A stretch of 64,000 nucleotides of DNA from Marinosulfonomonas sp. (GCA_026984915.1 JALSRG010000124.1:35191-99190), one strand, 5' to 3'. Counted from the stretch's first letter, positions 9,684-21,834 are shown. The notes: generated from the sequence alone by a model not told the origin. Translations and numbers: made by a program.

Positions 9684-9704
9684 GGGCTTTGGCGGTACAG
9701 GCGG

Positions 9705-10577
9705 CTATTTCCAGGAAACGGCCCTGCGGTACAAATGCCAGGTGGCATGGCCGAGAACCGGCACCACAATAATCAGCCCCAGCAGAACCGGCAGTGACCC
9801 AAGCGCCAGACCAGTGGCAACGATCAGCCCCCAGGTGGCGGTGATCAGCGGGTTCTTCCGGGCGACCTGAACAGAGGTTGTGAGCGCGGTTTTCAGTCCG
9901 ACCTCCCGGTCCAGCAACATCGGGAACGAGGTGATGCTGAAGGCAAGAACTGCGGCGGCAAAAAAGAAACCGGTGATCATGCCCATTGCCGCCATTTCCC
10001 ATCCGGCGCGAGTTGTGAAAACCAGCCGGACGAATTCACGGATCGTTTCGGGCATCGCAGGCCCCAGGGTTGTCACGAAAATCAGGTTGGCGACCAATAG
10101 CCAGAGCGCAAAGACAACAACATGAAACAGCCCCAGCACAAACACAGCGCCGAAACGCGGTGATTCCAGTACTTTCAGGGCGGCCATCCAGTTGGTTTCT
10201 TCGCCCTGTTCCCGGCGGCGGCTCATCTCGTACAACCCGACGGCGGCCACCGGCCCGACCAGGGCAAAGCCCGCGATGACGGGAAACAGAAGATGCAGCA
10301 GGTCGCCTTGCGTGGCCATCCAGACCAGGCTGAGACCGACAAGCGGGTAGAGCAGGCAGAGAAAAACGACATCGGTGCGAAAGGCAACGAAATCGGCAAA
10401 CCCCTGTTTGAGGGCCGCGCGAATATCCGTCATTGATAAGGACATGATCTCGGGATGAACGCTCACCTCTTTTTCAGTCAGCGCTTCGGTTACTGATCTG
10501 AAATGGCCGAATATGTTTCCCACTGTCTTGGCGGACCACGAAACGGGGTTTCCGATGGTTTTAACGGCTTTGACCAT
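9705..10577 (-). CDS. DUF2189 family integral membrane protein
   Basis: 290 aa, predicted inner-membrane protein with a roughly 60-residue soluble N terminus and then about six hydrophobic segments. DIRAALKQGFADFVAFRTDV followed by LLYPLVGLSLVW is the pattern of DUF2189 proteins; their function is unknown. GGAGG lies 8 nt upstream of the ATG. It is monocistronic, with about 300 bp to folC downstream. Confidence 0.8.
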   Translation of the reverse strand: MVKAVKTIGNPVSWSAKTVGNIFGHFRSVTEALTEKEVSVHPEIMSLSMTDIRAALKQGFADFVAFRTDVVFLCLLYPLVGLSLVWMATQGDLLHLLFPVIAGFALVGPVAAVGLYEMSRRREQGEETNWMAALKVLESPRFGAVFVLGLFHVVVFALWLLVANLIFVTTLGPAMPETIREFVRLVFTTRAGWEMAAMGMITGFFFAAAVLAFSITSFPMLLDREVGLKTALTTSVQVARKNPLITATWGLIVATGLALGSLPVLLGLIIVVPVLGHATWHLYRRAVSWK

Positions 10578-10876
10578 GATTTGACCTCCTGATTGAGAGC
10601 CATCGCAATAGAAACGATTCCACGGGGAAATCGCGCACGGCTCCGGGTGCGGAAATTGTCAGGCGGCCAGCCTTGGCAAAGAATAGCAGGATAATGCTCG
10701 CGCTGCGGTCACATTTGCGCGCGCAGGCGGTTTTTGGCAGGTCTTGGCATCAGAACCGGGCACCCAGGCGGCCGATTTCACATGCAGCCAGGGTGCTGAT
10801 CGTTTCTACCGGATACCGTGTTTCGCGCGGCTGGTTTGGGGATGCTCCGCAAGGTCCCGGCCAGCTATCCGGCCAT
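10578..10876. other. Intergenic region without a convincing gene
   Basis: Promoter-side region of the DUF2189 gene and 3' flank of folC. A CCGGC/GCCGG stem-loop sits at the folC end (about 10870-10885). On the minus strand an open frame without a start codon runs from the folC 3' end to a stop near 10737; its ending (ETISTLAACEIGRLGARF) looks protein-like, possibly a remnant, but I cannot support a gene. Confidence 0.4.
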
Positions 10877-12151
10877 TCAGCCGGCCTCTCGCAGAACCGC
10901 GCCGGCAAGGTACAGTGAGCCGCAGATCAGAATACGGGCCTTGGGCGATTGCGCGGTGACAGAGCGGATGGCCGACAGCACATTTTCCGCCTGATCAGCC
11001 GGCAGGCCACAGGCCCGCGCGGCGCGCGCGGTTTCAGCGGCGGGCAGGGTGTTGGGTTCTCCGGGGATCGAAACCGCCAGCAGGTGATCGGCAACAGCGG
11101 CCAACGGGCGCATATAGCCGGCAACATCCTTGGTGTTGAGCATGCCGCAGATCAGATGTGTGGGCCGCTTTGGCAGGGTGGCAAGATGGGCGGCAATCGC
11201 TTGGCCCGCAGCCGGGTTGTGGCCGCCATCGAGCCACAGTTCGGCCGTGCCGGCGGCCTCTGCCAGCGGTCCTTCACGCAAACGCTGCATCCGGGCGGGC
11301 CATGTGGCCTGCAACAGCGCGGCCTCACAGGCCTGTTCACCCAGGCCAAGATGGCGCAGCGCGGCAATGGCCATGCCGGCGTTTTCAACCTGGTGCGCGC
11401 CGGGCAGAACCGGCACTGGCAGATCAAGAAGCCCGGTCTCATCCTGATAGATCAGGCGCCCGCGTTCCTGCCATACATGCCAGTGCTGGCCATGCGCCAA
11501 CAGTGGCGCCCCCAGACGCGCCGCGCGTGCCTCGATCGCCGCAAGTGCCTCGTCCGGCTGCGGCCCGACCACGCAGGGTGCATTTCGCTTGAGTATCCCG
11601 GCTTTTTCGCCTGCGATCTCGGTCAAGGTTTCCCCCAGATACTGGGTGTGGTCGATGGAAACCGGAGTGATCACGCAGAGTTCCGGCTGTTCGATCACGT
11701 TGGTTGCGTCCAGCCGCCCACCCAGGCCGACCTCCAGCAGGGTGTAATCCGCCCCGGTGCGGGCAAAGGCCAGCAGCGCCGCCACGGTGGTGATTTCGAA
11801 ATAGGTGATCGGTGTGCCGCCATTGGCCACATAGCATTCATCGAGAATGACGGTGAGGGCCTCTTCGCTGATCAGATCGCCGGCAACCCGGATACGTTCG
11901 TGAAACCGCACAAGATGCGGTGAGGTATAGACGTGAACCCGCCGGCCCGCTGCCGCAAGCCCTGCCCGGATCATGGCCAGGGTCGACCCTTTGCCGTTGG
12001 TGCCCGCAACATGAATAACCGGCGGCAGGTTGCGTTCGGGGTGGTCCAGCGCCCCCAGCAACCGCCAGACTCGATCAAGCGTGAAGTCGATGACCTTCGG
12101 ATGCAGCGCCTGCATCCGCGCCAGAATGCGGTCCGAGTTCTGCTCGCTCAC
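10877..12151 (-). CDS. folC: Bifunctional folylpolyglutamate synthase / dihydrofolate synthase FolC
   Basis: 424 aa Mur-ligase-fold enzyme adding glutamate to dihydropteroate and folates. The ATP site is [43 protein letters not shown] and [12 protein letters not shown] are the standard FolC motifs in the right order. The GTG start overlaps the accD stop (GTGA), so the two are translationally coupled; accD-folC is a common alphaproteobacterial pair. Confidence 0.96.
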   Translation of the reverse strand: MSEQNSDRILARMQALHPKVIDFTLDRVWRLLGALDHPERNLPPVIHVAGTNGKGSTLAMIRAGLAAAGRRVHVYTSPHLVRFHERIRVAGDLISEEALTVILDECYVANGGTPITYFEITTVAALLAFARTGADYTLLEVGLGGRLDATNVIEQPELCVITPVSIDHTQYLGETLTEIAGEKAGILKRNAPCVVGPQPDEALAAIEARAARLGAPLLAHGQHWHVWQERGRLIYQDETGLLDLPVPVLPGAHQVENAGMAIAALRHLGLGEQACEAALLQATWPARMQRLREGPLAEAAGTAELWLDGGHNPAAGQAIAAHLATLPKRPTHLICGMLNTKDVAGYMRPLAAVADHLLAVSIPGEPNTLPAAETARAARACGLPADQAENVLSAIRSVTAQSPKARILICGSLYLAGAVLREAG

Positions 12152-13101
12152 TTGGCGGATTTCTCGGGGGTTTTTGCCGGTTTGGCCTCGGCTGCCGCCT
12201 CTGCCGGCTGTTTCTGGGCATCGGGTTTGGGCAGGTCGCCCTTGATTGCAGGGGTTTGGCGCATCAGCAGGCGGGCAATGGTGATCAGTTCTTCGCGCAT
12301 GTCCTTGCGGTGCGTTACCCGGTCCAGCATGCCGTGATCCAGCAGATATTCCGAACGCTGGAAACCTTCCGGCAGTTTCTCTCCGATGGTCTGTTCGATC
12401 ACCCGGCTGCCGGCGAAACCGATCAGGGCGTTTGGCTCGGCAATCTGCACGTCGCCCAGCATCGCATAGGATGCGGTGACACCGCCGGTGGTGGGGTGCG
12501 TCAAGACCACGATATAGGGCAGGTGTGCCTCCTTCAGCATTTCGACCGCAACGGTGGTGCGCGGCATCTGCATCAGGCTCAGAATGCCTTCCTGCATCCG
12601 CGCGCCCCCGGCGGCGGAAAACAGGATGAACGGGCGTTTGGCGGCGACGGCGCGCTCAACCCCGGCCAGAATGGCGTTGCCGACATACATGCCCATCGAC
12701 CCGCCCATGAACCGGAAATCCTGCGCCGCCACGACCATTGGCGTGCGGCCGATCTCGCCCTCGGCCACCAGCATGGCTTCTTTCTCGCCGGTTTTCTTTC
12801 GAGCTTCCTTCATCCGGTCCGGATATTTTTTCTGGTCGCGAAATCCCAGCGGGTCCGCCGTGGCCTCCGGCACGTCGATTTCAGTGAAAGTGCCCCCGTC
12901 AAACAGGGCCTCCAGCCGGTCGCGCGGGGCAAATGACATGTGATGGTCGCAAGAGGTGCAGACGTTCAGGTTTTCTTTCAATTCGCGGTGGAACAGCATG
13001 GTGCCGCACTCGGGGCATTTAGACCACAGGTTTTCAGGCACCTCGCGGCGCGAGAAAAGAGAGTTAATCGTCGGGCGGACGTAATTTGATATCCAGTTCA
13101 T
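12148..13101 (-). CDS. accD: Acetyl-CoA carboxylase carboxyltransferase subunit beta AccD
   Basis: 317 aa beta subunit of the carboxyltransferase that makes malonyl-CoA for fatty acid synthesis. The N-terminal zinc ribbon has CPEC and CTSC, about 19 residues apart. The crotonase-like core has [12 protein letters not shown] and [19 protein letters not shown] start at 13101 ([16 protein letters not shown]), the usual family start; the longer frame to 13212 is not conserved. The C-terminal Ala/Lys/Glu-rich tail (about 30 residues) is low complexity. Confidence 0.97.
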   Translation of the reverse strand: MNWISNYVRPTINSLFSRREVPENLWSKCPECGTMLFHRELKENLNVCTSCDHHMSFAPRDRLEALFDGGTFTEIDVPEATADPLGFRDQKKYPDRMKEARKKTGEKEAMLVAEGEIGRTPMVVAAQDFRFMGGSMGMYVGNAILAGVERAVAAKRPFILFSAAGGARMQEGILSLMQMPRTTVAVEMLKEAHLPYIVVLTHPTTGGVTASYAMLGDVQIAEPNALIGFAGSRVIEQTIGEKLPEGFQRSEYLLDHGMLDRVTHRKDMREELITIARLLMRQTPAIKGDLPKPDAQKQPAEAAAEAKPAKTPEKSAK

Positions 13102-13154
13102 GCCGGGCACCTTGTTTTGGCGATCTGCTGTCTGATTTAGGGCGCGTGGCCGGG

Positions 13155-13180
13155 AAATGCAATCAGCCACTGTTGCATTT
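13155..13180 (-). terminator. Stem-loop between the CPBP protease gene and accD
   Basis: Perfect 8-bp arms AAATGCAA (13155-13162) and TTGCATTT (13173-13180) with a 10-nt loop overlap the last bases of the CPBP gene and precede accD by about 55 nt. It is probably a terminator or transcription-attenuating hairpin; the T run is short. Confidence 0.4.
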
Positions 13181-14060
13181 AACGGCTGAGCGCAAAGCGC
13201 AATATGCGCCACAGGATCAGAAGGGCCACCAGATCAACGATCATCGCAACGGAAAAATCCCAACTGCCCGGATCAGGCATTGGCGTGACAAACAGCGAAA
13301 GCCCGGTGATGGTCTGATCCATGGAAACCACCAGCAGGGCAAAGATATTGTTGACAAAATGCAGCCCCATCGAGGCCCCCAGCGACCCGGTGTTGACCAC
13401 CAGATCCGTAGAGATCAGCGCAAAGACAAATGTCGCACCAACAACCAGCCAGGCGTCAACGCCCAGCTTCGGGTTCCAGTGCAGCGAGGCAAATAACAGC
13501 GCCGGCAAGAGCATCCAGACAAAGCGCGAGGCAAACCGCGCCGCCAGTTGTTGCGGCAGATAGGCCCGGAAAACCATTTCTTCGGAGGCGGTCTGGATCA
13601 GAAGCAGCGGCAGCGCATAGGGCAGGTACTTCAGCCATTCCTGAAACGGCAGGTTATCCGCCGGCCGGTCGAAGAAAATCAGCGCGGTGACAAGCAGGCT
13701 GAAAAAGATCAGGCTGATGACCACTGTCAGGACAAAGCCCCTCAGGGTTTCGCCAAACGGGCCAAACAGCGTGCCGGGGCTGCGGTAATGGCAGGCGGGA
13801 GCGGTAATGATCGCCCCCAGCCCAAAGCCGACAAAGGTAAACAGCATGACCAGCGTCGGAACCGGCTTGGTTCCGTCCCGCAAATCCAGCATCCAGCCGA
13901 AAAACCCCATCGGCGTGGCATAGGCCATGATGCCGGCCATGACCAAGGCCAGAAATCCGGCATAAATGAACAGGATCAGCAGAAGGCCAAGAATCAGCCG
14001 CCATATTTGCGGATACAGGCGGGCGGGGGCAACATAGGCACTGAACTCGGGTGTTATCAT
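13179..14060 (-). CDS. CPBP family intramembrane metalloprotease
   Basis: About 293 aa membrane protein with many hydrophobic segments. The CPBP (Rce1/CAAX-protease-like) glutamate motif [13 protein letters not shown] (EExxxR) lies in the middle, followed by an ALLFASLHW segment (FxxxH) and GLHFVNN (HxxxN/B). These are the three conserved catalytic motifs, so the enzyme is probably active. The substrate is unknown. Start codons at 14060, 14072 (ATG) and 14096 (TTG) are all possible; none has a strong ribosome binding site. Confidence 0.82.
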   Translation of the reverse strand: MITPEFSAYVAPARLYPQIWRLILGLLLILFIYAGFLALVMAGIMAYATPMGFFGWMLDLRDGTKPVPTLVMLFTFVGFGLGAIITAPACHYRSPGTLFGPFGETLRGFVLTVVISLIFFSLLVTALIFFDRPADNLPFQEWLKYLPYALPLLLIQTASEEMVFRAYLPQQLAARFASRFVWMLLPALLFASLHWNPKLGVDAWLVVGATFVFALISTDLVVNTGSLGASMGLHFVNNIFALLVVSMDQTITGLSLFVTPMPDPGSWDFSVAMIVDLVALLILWRILRFALSR

Positions 14061-14136
14061 GGCGCGCAGCATCGGCAAATGTTCTGGCTTGTGCAAGCCG
14101 GAAATGTGATAAGCACTTCATAGCAGGAGGTTTGAC

Positions 14137-14385
14137 ATGCTGGTAAAAGAGCCCTTCCCCATCGCCAAAATCCGTGTCCCGGTCAAACGCGTCAAAACGC
14201 TGGATCCCGCCAAGGTGCAGCAGATTGCCGAAAGCATACTGGAAGAGGGCCAGACCACGCCTATCCGGGTGCGCAAATCCAGGGACGGCTATGTGCTGAT
14301 TGAAGGGCTGCACCGGCTGGAGGCGCTGAAGGCGCTGGGCGAAGAAACGGTCGAGGGATATCTGGTGCGGGCGGCGCTGCATTGA
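14137..14385 (+). CDS. Small ParB N-terminal-like domain protein
   Basis: 82 aa consisting only of a ParB/sulfiredoxin-like N-terminal fold. IAKIRVPVKRVKTLDPAKV, the segment EEGQTTPIRVRKSRDGYVLIEG and LHRLEALKALG resemble the ParB box and the G(L/E)HR motif of ParB-N. There is no helix-turn-helix or C-terminal dimer domain, so it is not a partition ParB. Small proteins of this type exist in Rhodobacterales with unknown function. AGGAGG lies 8 nt upstream of the ATG. Confidence 0.75.
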   Translation: MLVKEPFPIAKIRVPVKRVKTLDPAKVQQIAESILEEGQTTPIRVRKSRDGYVLIEGLHRLEALKALGEETVEGYLVRAALH

Positions 14386-14455
14386 GGGAGATATTCAGCC
14401 ACAGGTGGCCTTTGAAGCCTTCTCGAATATGAATTTCACTGAACTGCCAGAATTG

Positions 14456-14664
14456 ATGACAAAACAACAGTTGTGCTTTGGAGGCCGGTTCGACCGGAAG
14501 AGCATCATTGATCCGGGTAGAGGAGATGCGGGCATTTCCACCACGTCTGCCGGATCTATACTGTGCTGTCCGAGGAATATGCGATCAAGATCGCGCGTGA
14601 CTGGAATGTAAAAGCAAGCGGTTCAGGATATGTAACGCGCTTTGAGGTATTGGATCCTACCTGA
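14456..14664 (+). pseudogene. Decayed small gene with several frameshifts (FPPRLP...EEYAIKIARDWN family)
   Basis: No single frame is open, but joining frames gives a coherent small protein. The frame at 14473 reads VVLWRPVRPEE. The frame from about 14501 reads ASLIRVEEMRAFPPRLPD. The first frame then resumes with YTVLSEEYAIKIARDWN and SGSGYVTRFEV before a TGA at 14662. This matches, from memory, a family of roughly 100-150 aa proteins (LYRPVG-PEEL, FPPRLP, EEYAxxIARDWN, GYVTxFxV), often annotated as ADP-ribosylation/crystallin J1-like. At least two frameshifts and a missing C terminus make it a pseudogene. The family name is uncertain; the decay is seen directly. Confidence 0.55.
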
Positions 14665-14710
14665 ACGCAGCAGGAGTTTCCGCCATTCCGCTCATGCCGT
14701 TGGCCCACAA

Positions 14711-14780
14711 GCCGTTTTCTTTTTAGAAAACGGCACGGAAAATTGTAATTTTCCGGTTTGGAATTTTTCAAAAATTCCAA
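14711..14780. repeat. Three tandem perfect palindromes (stem-loops)
   Basis: Three different inverted repeats sit back to back. The first has arms GCCGTTTTCT (14711-14720) and AGAAAACGGC (14725-14734). The second has CGGAAAATT (14736-14744) and AATTTTCCG (14747-14755). The third has TTGGAATTTTT (14758-14768) and AAAAATTCCAA (14770-14780). Arms are 9-11 bp without mismatch and loops are 1-4 nt. They follow the decayed gene and precede ilvD by about 100 bp. They could be stacked terminators, a structured leader or a cruciform-forming element. Confidence 0.7.
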
Positions 14781-14883
14781 CTGCGGATTGGTAGCTTCAT
14801 CCAGGTCTACGCCCTAATATCCCCACTTGATGAACCCATCCCCATCCCCTATTCAAATTCCAGGCATCAATCAGGGGTCCATC

Positions 14884-16617
14884 ATGAAAAACACCAGGTT
14901 CGACAAATCGAAATTGCCCAGTCGCTATGTGACCGAGGGGCCCGAGCGTGCGCCGCATCGTTCATACATGTATGCGATGGGGGTCAGCGAGGCAGAGATT
15001 CATCAGCCGTTTGTCGGGGTGGCCACCTGCTGGAACGAGGCCGCGCCCTGTAACATCGCGCTGAACCGTCAGGCCCAGGCCGTCAAGATGGGGGTGAAGG
15101 CCGCCGAGGGCACCCCGCGCGAATTTACCACCATCACCGTCACCGACGGCATCGCCATGGGGCATGAAGGCATGCGCAGCAGCCTGGCCAGCCGCGAGGC
15201 CATTGCCGACACTGTTGAGCTGACCATGCGCGGCCATTGCTATGATGCGCTGGTCGGGGTGGCGGGCTGTGACAAGTCCCTGCCCGGCATGATGATGGCG
15301 ATGGTGCGGCTCAATGTGCCCTCTGTGTTCATCTATGGCGGCTCGATCCTGCCGGGCCGGCTCGATGGCAAGGATGTCACGGTGCAGGATGTGTTCGAGG
15401 CCGTCGGTCAGCATCAGGCGGGCAATCTTTCCACCAGCGACCTTGAGAGGCTCGAGGCGGTGGCTTGCCCCAGCGCCGGCGCCTGCGGTGGCCAGTTCAC
15501 CGCCAACACCATGGCCTGTGTGTCCGAGGCAATCGGCCTGGCCCTGCCCAACAGTTCAGGTGCCCCGGCCCCTTACGAAAGCCGTGATCAGTATTGCGAG
15601 GCTTCGGGGACCGCAGTGATGAACCTGCTGGAAAAGAACATCCGCGCCCGCGATATTGTCACCCGCAAGGCGCTGATCAACGCGGCACGCATTGTCGCCT
15701 GCACCGGCGGCTCCACCAATGCCGGGCTGCACCTGCCGGCCATTGCGCATGAGGCGGGGATTGATTTTGATCTTGACGATGTTTGCGACATCTTCCGCGA
15801 TACCCCCTATTTTGTCGATCTGAAACCGGGTGGGCAGTATGTGGCCAAGGATCTGTACGAAGCCGGCGGCGTGCCGGTGGTCATGAAGGAACTCGACAAG
15901 GCGGGCCTGATCCACCGCGACTGCATGACAGTTACAGGCCGCAGCATGGGCGAAGAGATCGACCGCGTCACCCGACAGGCCGATGGCAAGGTGATCTACC
16001 CCGTGGATACGCCGCTCTCGAAAACCGGCGGTGTTGTCGGACTGAAGGGTAACCTCGCCCCGGAAAGCGCGATCGTCAAAGTGGCCGGCATGGCGGCAGA
16101 CCAGCAGGTGTTCACTGGCCCCGCGCGGGTGTTTGAATGCGAGGAAGACGCCTTTGAGGCGGTGCAAAAGCGCGACTACAAGGAAGGCGACGTGATTGTG
16201 ATCCGCAACGAAGGCCCCGCCGGCGGGCCCGGCATGCGTGAAATGCTGGCCACCACGGCGGCATTGTCCGGGCAGGGCATGGGCAAGAAGGTGGCACTGA
16301 TCACCGATGGCCGGTTTTCCGGCGCCACGCGCGGCTTCTGCGTCGGCCATGTCGGCCCCGAGGCGGCCCATGGCGGCCCGATCGCCCTGATCGAGGACGG
16401 CGATATCATCACGCTGGATGCTGTCAAAGGCGAAATTTCGGTCGATCTGAGCGATGAAGAACTGGCAAAGCGCAAAGCCAACTGGAAAGGCCCGCGTGAA
16501 ACCATTTATGCCTCGGGGGCTTTGTGGAAATATGCGCAACTGGTCGGGCCAACGAAATACGGGGCCGTATCGCATCCGGGGGCCAGGAAAGAGCGCCATG
16601 TCTACATGGATCTCTGA
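14884..16617 (+). CDS. ilvD: Dihydroxy-acid dehydratase IlvD
   Basis: 577 aa Fe-S dehydratase of branched-chain amino acid synthesis, acting on dihydroxyisovalerate and dihydroxymethylvalerate. Conserved pieces include [44 protein letters not shown] and [17 protein letters not shown]. Cys residues in the first three are the expected cluster ligands. I prefer the start at 14884 ([20 protein letters not shown]) over 14827, because the upstream 19 residues are Pro/Ser-rich and not family-like. The lipoprotein gene starts inside its last codons. Confidence 0.96.
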   Translation: MKNTRFDKSKLPSRYVTEGPERAPHRSYMYAMGVSEAEIHQPFVGVATCWNEAAPCNIALNRQAQAVKMGVKAAEGTPREFTTITVTDGIAMGHEGMRSSLASREAIADTVELTMRGHCYDALVGVAGCDKSLPGMMMAMVRLNVPSVFIYGGSILPGRLDGKDVTVQDVFEAVGQHQAGNLSTSDLERLEAVACPSAGACGGQFTANTMACVSEAIGLALPNSSGAPAPYESRDQYCEASGTAVMNLLEKNIRARDIVTRKALINAARIVACTGGSTNAGLHLPAIAHEAGIDFDLDDVCDIFRDTPYFVDLKPGGQYVAKDLYEAGGVPVVMKELDKAGLIHRDCMTVTGRSMGEEIDRVTRQADGKVIYPVDTPLSKTGGVVGLKGNLAPESAIVKVAGMAADQQVFTGPARVFECEEDAFEAVQKRDYKEGDVIVIRNEGPAGGPGMREMLATTAALSGQGMGKKVALITDGRFSGATRGFCVGHVGPEAAHGGPIALIEDGDIITLDAVKGEISVDLSDEELAKRKANWKGPRETIYASGALWKYAQLVGPTKYGAVSHPGARKERHVYMDL

Positions 16618-17362
16618 GAACCCGAACCGGGCTTTGGCCGGTCGCCTCTGGCCCGCCTCAGCCCGGTTTTCAACCGCTGCTTTGCTTCTTTCGCTGGCCG
16701 GCTGCGGCGGTTTCGATGCGGGCGGTGGCCCCGGCCTGTTCGCACAAAAAGCGCCTGAAAAGGCGCGCGTGGTTCAGAACACGGTGACCATCGCCGGGCC
16801 ACGCGGTTATTGTGTCGATACAACGGCCACGCGTGATGACGCACGCGGCGCCTTTGTACTGTTGGCAAGTTGCGCGTCGATTTCCGGCTCTGCCCGGCAA
16901 CCAAAGCCGGATCACCCGGCCATCCTGACAGCCACAGTTGCGGCCGAGGAATCCGGCCGGCCGATTGCCGATTCAACCGACCGTCTGAAAGCGTTCTTTA
17001 CCTCGGATGCCGGGCGCGCCGCCCTGAGCAAGAATGGCAAGGCGGAGAGCGTGACTGTTCTTTCGACCAGCGCGAATGACGGGGTGTTTTACCTGCACGC
17101 CCGCGACAAGAGCGGCGCTCTTGTTTCGGGTGCCGGCGAAGATTACTGGCGGGCAATGCTGGATGTAAAGGGGCGGGTCGTTTCGGCGTCACTCGTGGGG
17201 GTGAACAATCAACCGATATCCGATGATGCGGCGCTGGCGACCCTGCAAAAGTTCACCCGCAGGATTCAGAGGGAAAACCGGGTTTCAGCCCAGACAGACG
17301 CAGCCGTGCAACAGGCGAGGAAAACAGGATTGCCGGGATTTTTGCGGCGTTTGTTCCCGTGA
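16598..17362 (+). CDS. Putative lipoprotein of unknown function
   Basis: 254 aa. An N-terminal basic and hydrophobic stretch ends in the lipobox LSLAGC (Cys36), so it is probably lipid-anchored. The rest is soluble and contains [20 protein letters not shown], a segment I recall from small Rhodobacterales outer-membrane-type lipoproteins of unknown role. The start overlaps the ilvD end by 20 nt, with GGAAAG upstream, so expression with ilvD is likely although a functional link is not evident. Confidence 0.75.
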   Translation: MSTWISENPNRALAGRLWPASARFSTAALLLSLAGCGGFDAGGGPGLFAQKAPEKARVVQNTVTIAGPRGYCVDTTATRDDARGAFVLLASCASISGSARQPKPDHPAILTATVAAEESGRPIADSTDRLKAFFTSDAGRAALSKNGKAESVTVLSTSANDGVFYLHARDKSGALVSGAGEDYWRAMLDVKGRVVSASLVGVNNQPISDDAALATLQKFTRRIQRENRVSAQTDAAVQQARKTGLPGFLRRLFP

Positions 17363-17435
17363 AACCATTTTGGGAGATAACAGGTTTCTGCTAAGCAGGT
17401 TTCGGTAACGATATGACCCAAAGACGGCAAACACC

Positions 17436-18197
17436 ATGGCAAAGCTGATCGATCAACTGCTACAGGACCGGGCCTTGCGGCGCTGGCGCAGGGCCGCGAC
17501 ACAGGCCCCGGATGTTGATCTGGAAACCTTGCGCGCCTTCCGCAACCGGGCGCGCCAACTGAACCGGCAGCTGCGTCGGGTGATGCATGTGGCCGACAGT
17601 CGCCTGATGCTGCCGCTGATCGGGACGAATGCCATTCGCCGCCCTTTGGGGACAGATTGGGTCTGGCGGCCCGAAATATGGCGCGGCCCGATCAGCCCGC
17701 CGGGCCGTGCCGCCGTGACGTCCCGCACCATGTTCGGCAGCGAGGCCACGATCTTTCATGACTGTAGCGTCTCCGAACTGACTCTGCGCCAGATCCGCAA
17801 TCAGCGCGAAGATATCCTTTCGCCTTTCGGGCTGCGGATGGATGTTTTCCAGTTTGATGGCAGTTTCCTTTCGCTGGTGATTGATCTGCCAGCGGATTCG
17901 GTCGAAGGGTTGCGTAAAAAGCACCTGATCCGCATGGATGTGGCTGTCGAACTGGAAAAACCGCTGGAAATCTTTGCCCGCCTGAATATCAAACATGGCC
18001 CCAATACCGACCAGTTGGTTCGCGAGTTGCCGCTGCACGAGGAAGAAGTGATGGTCGAGTTTGATCTGGCCTACAGCAAAATGAATGAAAAGCGGGTGGA
18101 GCGCATGTGGGTCGATCTGATCTTTGAGGGTCCGGAGATGAACCAGATCATGCTGCGGGACGTGACCTTCGGCCGCCGCCCCCGGGCCGAGTTGTGA
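17436..18197 (+). CDS. Conserved hypothetical protein (DUF6478-like)
   Basis: 253 aa soluble protein. A basic helical N terminus (LLQDRALRRWRRAA, then ARQLNRQLRRVMH) is followed by a beta-rich domain with repeated FxLRMDVFQFDGSFLSL-type strands. I recognise the general shape of a Rhodobacterales-restricted family (DUF6478 by memory, uncertain). It forms a pair with the next gene, 13 nt downstream. Function unknown. Confidence 0.7.
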   Translation: MAKLIDQLLQDRALRRWRRAATQAPDVDLETLRAFRNRARQLNRQLRRVMHVADSRLMLPLIGTNAIRRPLGTDWVWRPEIWRGPISPPGRAAVTSRTMFGSEATIFHDCSVSELTLRQIRNQREDILSPFGLRMDVFQFDGSFLSLVIDLPADSVEGLRKKHLIRMDVAVELEKPLEIFARLNIKHGPNTDQLVRELPLHEEEVMVEFDLAYSKMNEKRVERMWVDLIFEGPEMNQIMLRDVTFGRRPRAEL

Positions 18198-18210
18198 CGG
18201 AAGGAAAGCC

Positions 18211-18591
18211 ATGAGCCGGATAACGCTAACCCGAACCAGCCTGACTCAGGGTGTCTGGCAGGCCGTGCTCACGGTGCATGACAAACAGGATGCAAAACCG
18301 GAAATCAGTGTGACTCATCTGGACAAGCCGCTGGATGGGGTGACTGTTACCGATGATCGGGATACGCAGGGGGAGTGGTCGCTGCGGGTACCGATCCCGG
18401 CGGAAACCATATCGGACGGGGTGCAGACCTATCTGGTGAAAGACGCCGGTTCCGGCGAAAAACTGGCCAGCTTTGCCATTCTGGCCGGCGATGCGCTGGA
18501 TGATGACATCCGGGCCGAGATTGATCTGTTGCGCGCCGAGCTTGACATGTTGAAACGCGCCTTTCGCCGGCATTGTCTGGAAACGATGTGA
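18211..18591 (+). CDS. Hypothetical protein with C-terminal coiled coil
   Basis: 126 aa. The first 90 residues look like a beta-sandwich (ISVTHLDKPLDGVTVTDD, WSLRVPIPAETISDGVQTY). The C terminus is a short amphipathic helix, IRAEIDLLRAELDMLKRAF, with a heptad pattern suggesting oligomerisation. GGAAGG lies upstream of the ATG. It directly follows the DUF6478-like gene and probably works with it. No recognised family. Confidence 0.65.
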   Translation: MSRITLTRTSLTQGVWQAVLTVHDKQDAKPEISVTHLDKPLDGVTVTDDRDTQGEWSLRVPIPAETISDGVQTYLVKDAGSGEKLASFAILAGDALDDDIRAEIDLLRAELDMLKRAFRRHCLETM

Positions 18592-18592
18592 T

Positions 18593-18629
18593 CGCCACGC
18601 CCCTGTGACGTGGCGTTGTGACGTGGCGT
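18593..18629. repeat. 13-bp tandem duplication with overlapping stem-loop
   Basis: TGTGACGTGGCGT occurs twice without a gap (18604-18616 and 18617-18629). CGCCACG at 18593-18599 can pair with CGTGGCG in either copy, so alternative hairpins can form just after the preceding stop and 50-90 nt ahead of the 2,4-dienoyl-CoA reductase gene. It could be a terminator or slippage product. Confidence 0.5.
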
Positions 18630-18655
18630 TTCGGCTGGACAGGGCGCGGCCCTGA

Positions 18656-20710
<2,055 letters not shown>

Positions 20711-20886
20711 ACCTGCAAGTTTTCCTTTGAGCCGGCATGGTTACGACGCCTTTTTTGCGATCGAATCATCATTTCCAATTACACGACGATCTTGGTAAAA
20801 CCTAACTATTGTCGAGCCAACTCCGCATTCTTGCCCGATTTCGAGGCGATAAACTGCCCAACGAAAATCGAAAAACGGGTACAAAA

Positions 20887-21792
20887 ATGGATCGACTGGC
20901 CGAAATGGAAGCCTTTGCCACGGTTGTGGACCAAGGTGGATTTACGGATGCTGCCAAGAAGATGGGGATCTCGAAATCAGCCGTATCTAAACATGTATCA
21001 TCACTGGAGGCCCGCCTGGGTGCCCGGTTATTGAACCGAACCACGCGCCGTGTCAGCCCGACGGAAATCGGTCTGGCCTATTATGACCGCGCCCGTCGTG
21101 TTCTGAATGACGCGGGTGAGGCCGACGCGCTTGTGACATCCATGCAATCTGCGCCCTCCGGGCTGTTGCGCATATCCGTTGCTACAGATTTTGGCGTGAA
21201 CTACCTGTCGCCGGTTCTGGGTGATTTTTTGCAGGAATTTCCGGATATTACGGTGAACATGGTTCTGAACAACCGCTATGTTGAACTGATCAGTGAAGGT
21301 TTTGACATGGCCATCCGCATCGGTGAACTGGAGGACAGCACCCTGCGGGCCCGCAAACTGACGGAAACCAGCAAGCGCATGGTTGGCTCGCCGGATTATT
21401 TCAAGAAGTTTGGCCGACCGCAGAAAATCGACGATCTGAACGAACACAAACTTTTGCATTATACCAATCAGGCGAATGGCGCCGTCTGGAAACTGACCGC
21501 GCCCTCGGGCGAAAAGCGCCAGGTCCGTACCGCCGGATGGTTGTCGGTAAATGACGGGCAGTCCCTGCTGAATGCGGCCATTTCCGGGCTTGGGATCGCT
21601 TATCTGCCCAGCTTTCTCTATGCGGATGCCCTGAAAAAAGGCTTGGTCGAGGAAGCCATCCCCGGCCTGCCGGCGGAACGTCAGGGCATTTACGCCGTGT
21701 ATCCGCCCGGTCGGTTCACCCAACCAAAGGTCCGCGCCTTCATAGATTTTCTGGTGCATTCCTTTGCCGACAAGGGGCCGGACAACTGGTAA
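20887..21792 (+). CDS. LysR family transcriptional regulator
   Basis: 301 aa. The N-terminal winged helix-turn-helix is MEAFATVVDQGGFTDAAKK, then SKSAVSKHVSSLEARLGARL, followed by LNRTTRRVSPTEIG. The C-terminal periplasmic-binding-like effector domain starts near residue 90 (SGLLRISVATDFGVNYL). It belongs to the DsdC/AaeR-like subgroup with RTTRR and the YLPSFLYADAL ending. I start it at 20887 because the family begins right at MDRLAEMEAF. Target genes are unknown; no divergent partner is present. Confidence 0.92.
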   Translation: MDRLAEMEAFATVVDQGGFTDAAKKMGISKSAVSKHVSSLEARLGARLLNRTTRRVSPTEIGLAYYDRARRVLNDAGEADALVTSMQSAPSGLLRISVATDFGVNYLSPVLGDFLQEFPDITVNMVLNNRYVELISEGFDMAIRIGELEDSTLRARKLTETSKRMVGSPDYFKKFGRPQKIDDLNEHKLLHYTNQANGAVWKLTAPSGEKRQVRTAGWLSVNDGQSLLNAAISGLGIAYLPSFLYADALKKGLVEEAIPGLPAERQGIYAVYPPGRFTQPKVRAFIDFLVHSFADKGPDNW

Positions 21793-21834
21793 TATCGCCA
21801 GTCCGGCAAGAGGCAACCCGGCAAGAAAACAGCA

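Noticed and set aside
10578..10876. Possible small RNA or tRNA in the DUF2189-folC gap
   Set aside because: I could not fold a cloverleaf or find promoter and terminator elements that support an RNA gene.
14803..14816. 14-mer AGGTCTACGCCCTA shared with 63716-63729
   Set aside because: Several exact 14-mer matches are expected by chance in 64 kb; only its intergenic placement at both sites is suggestive.
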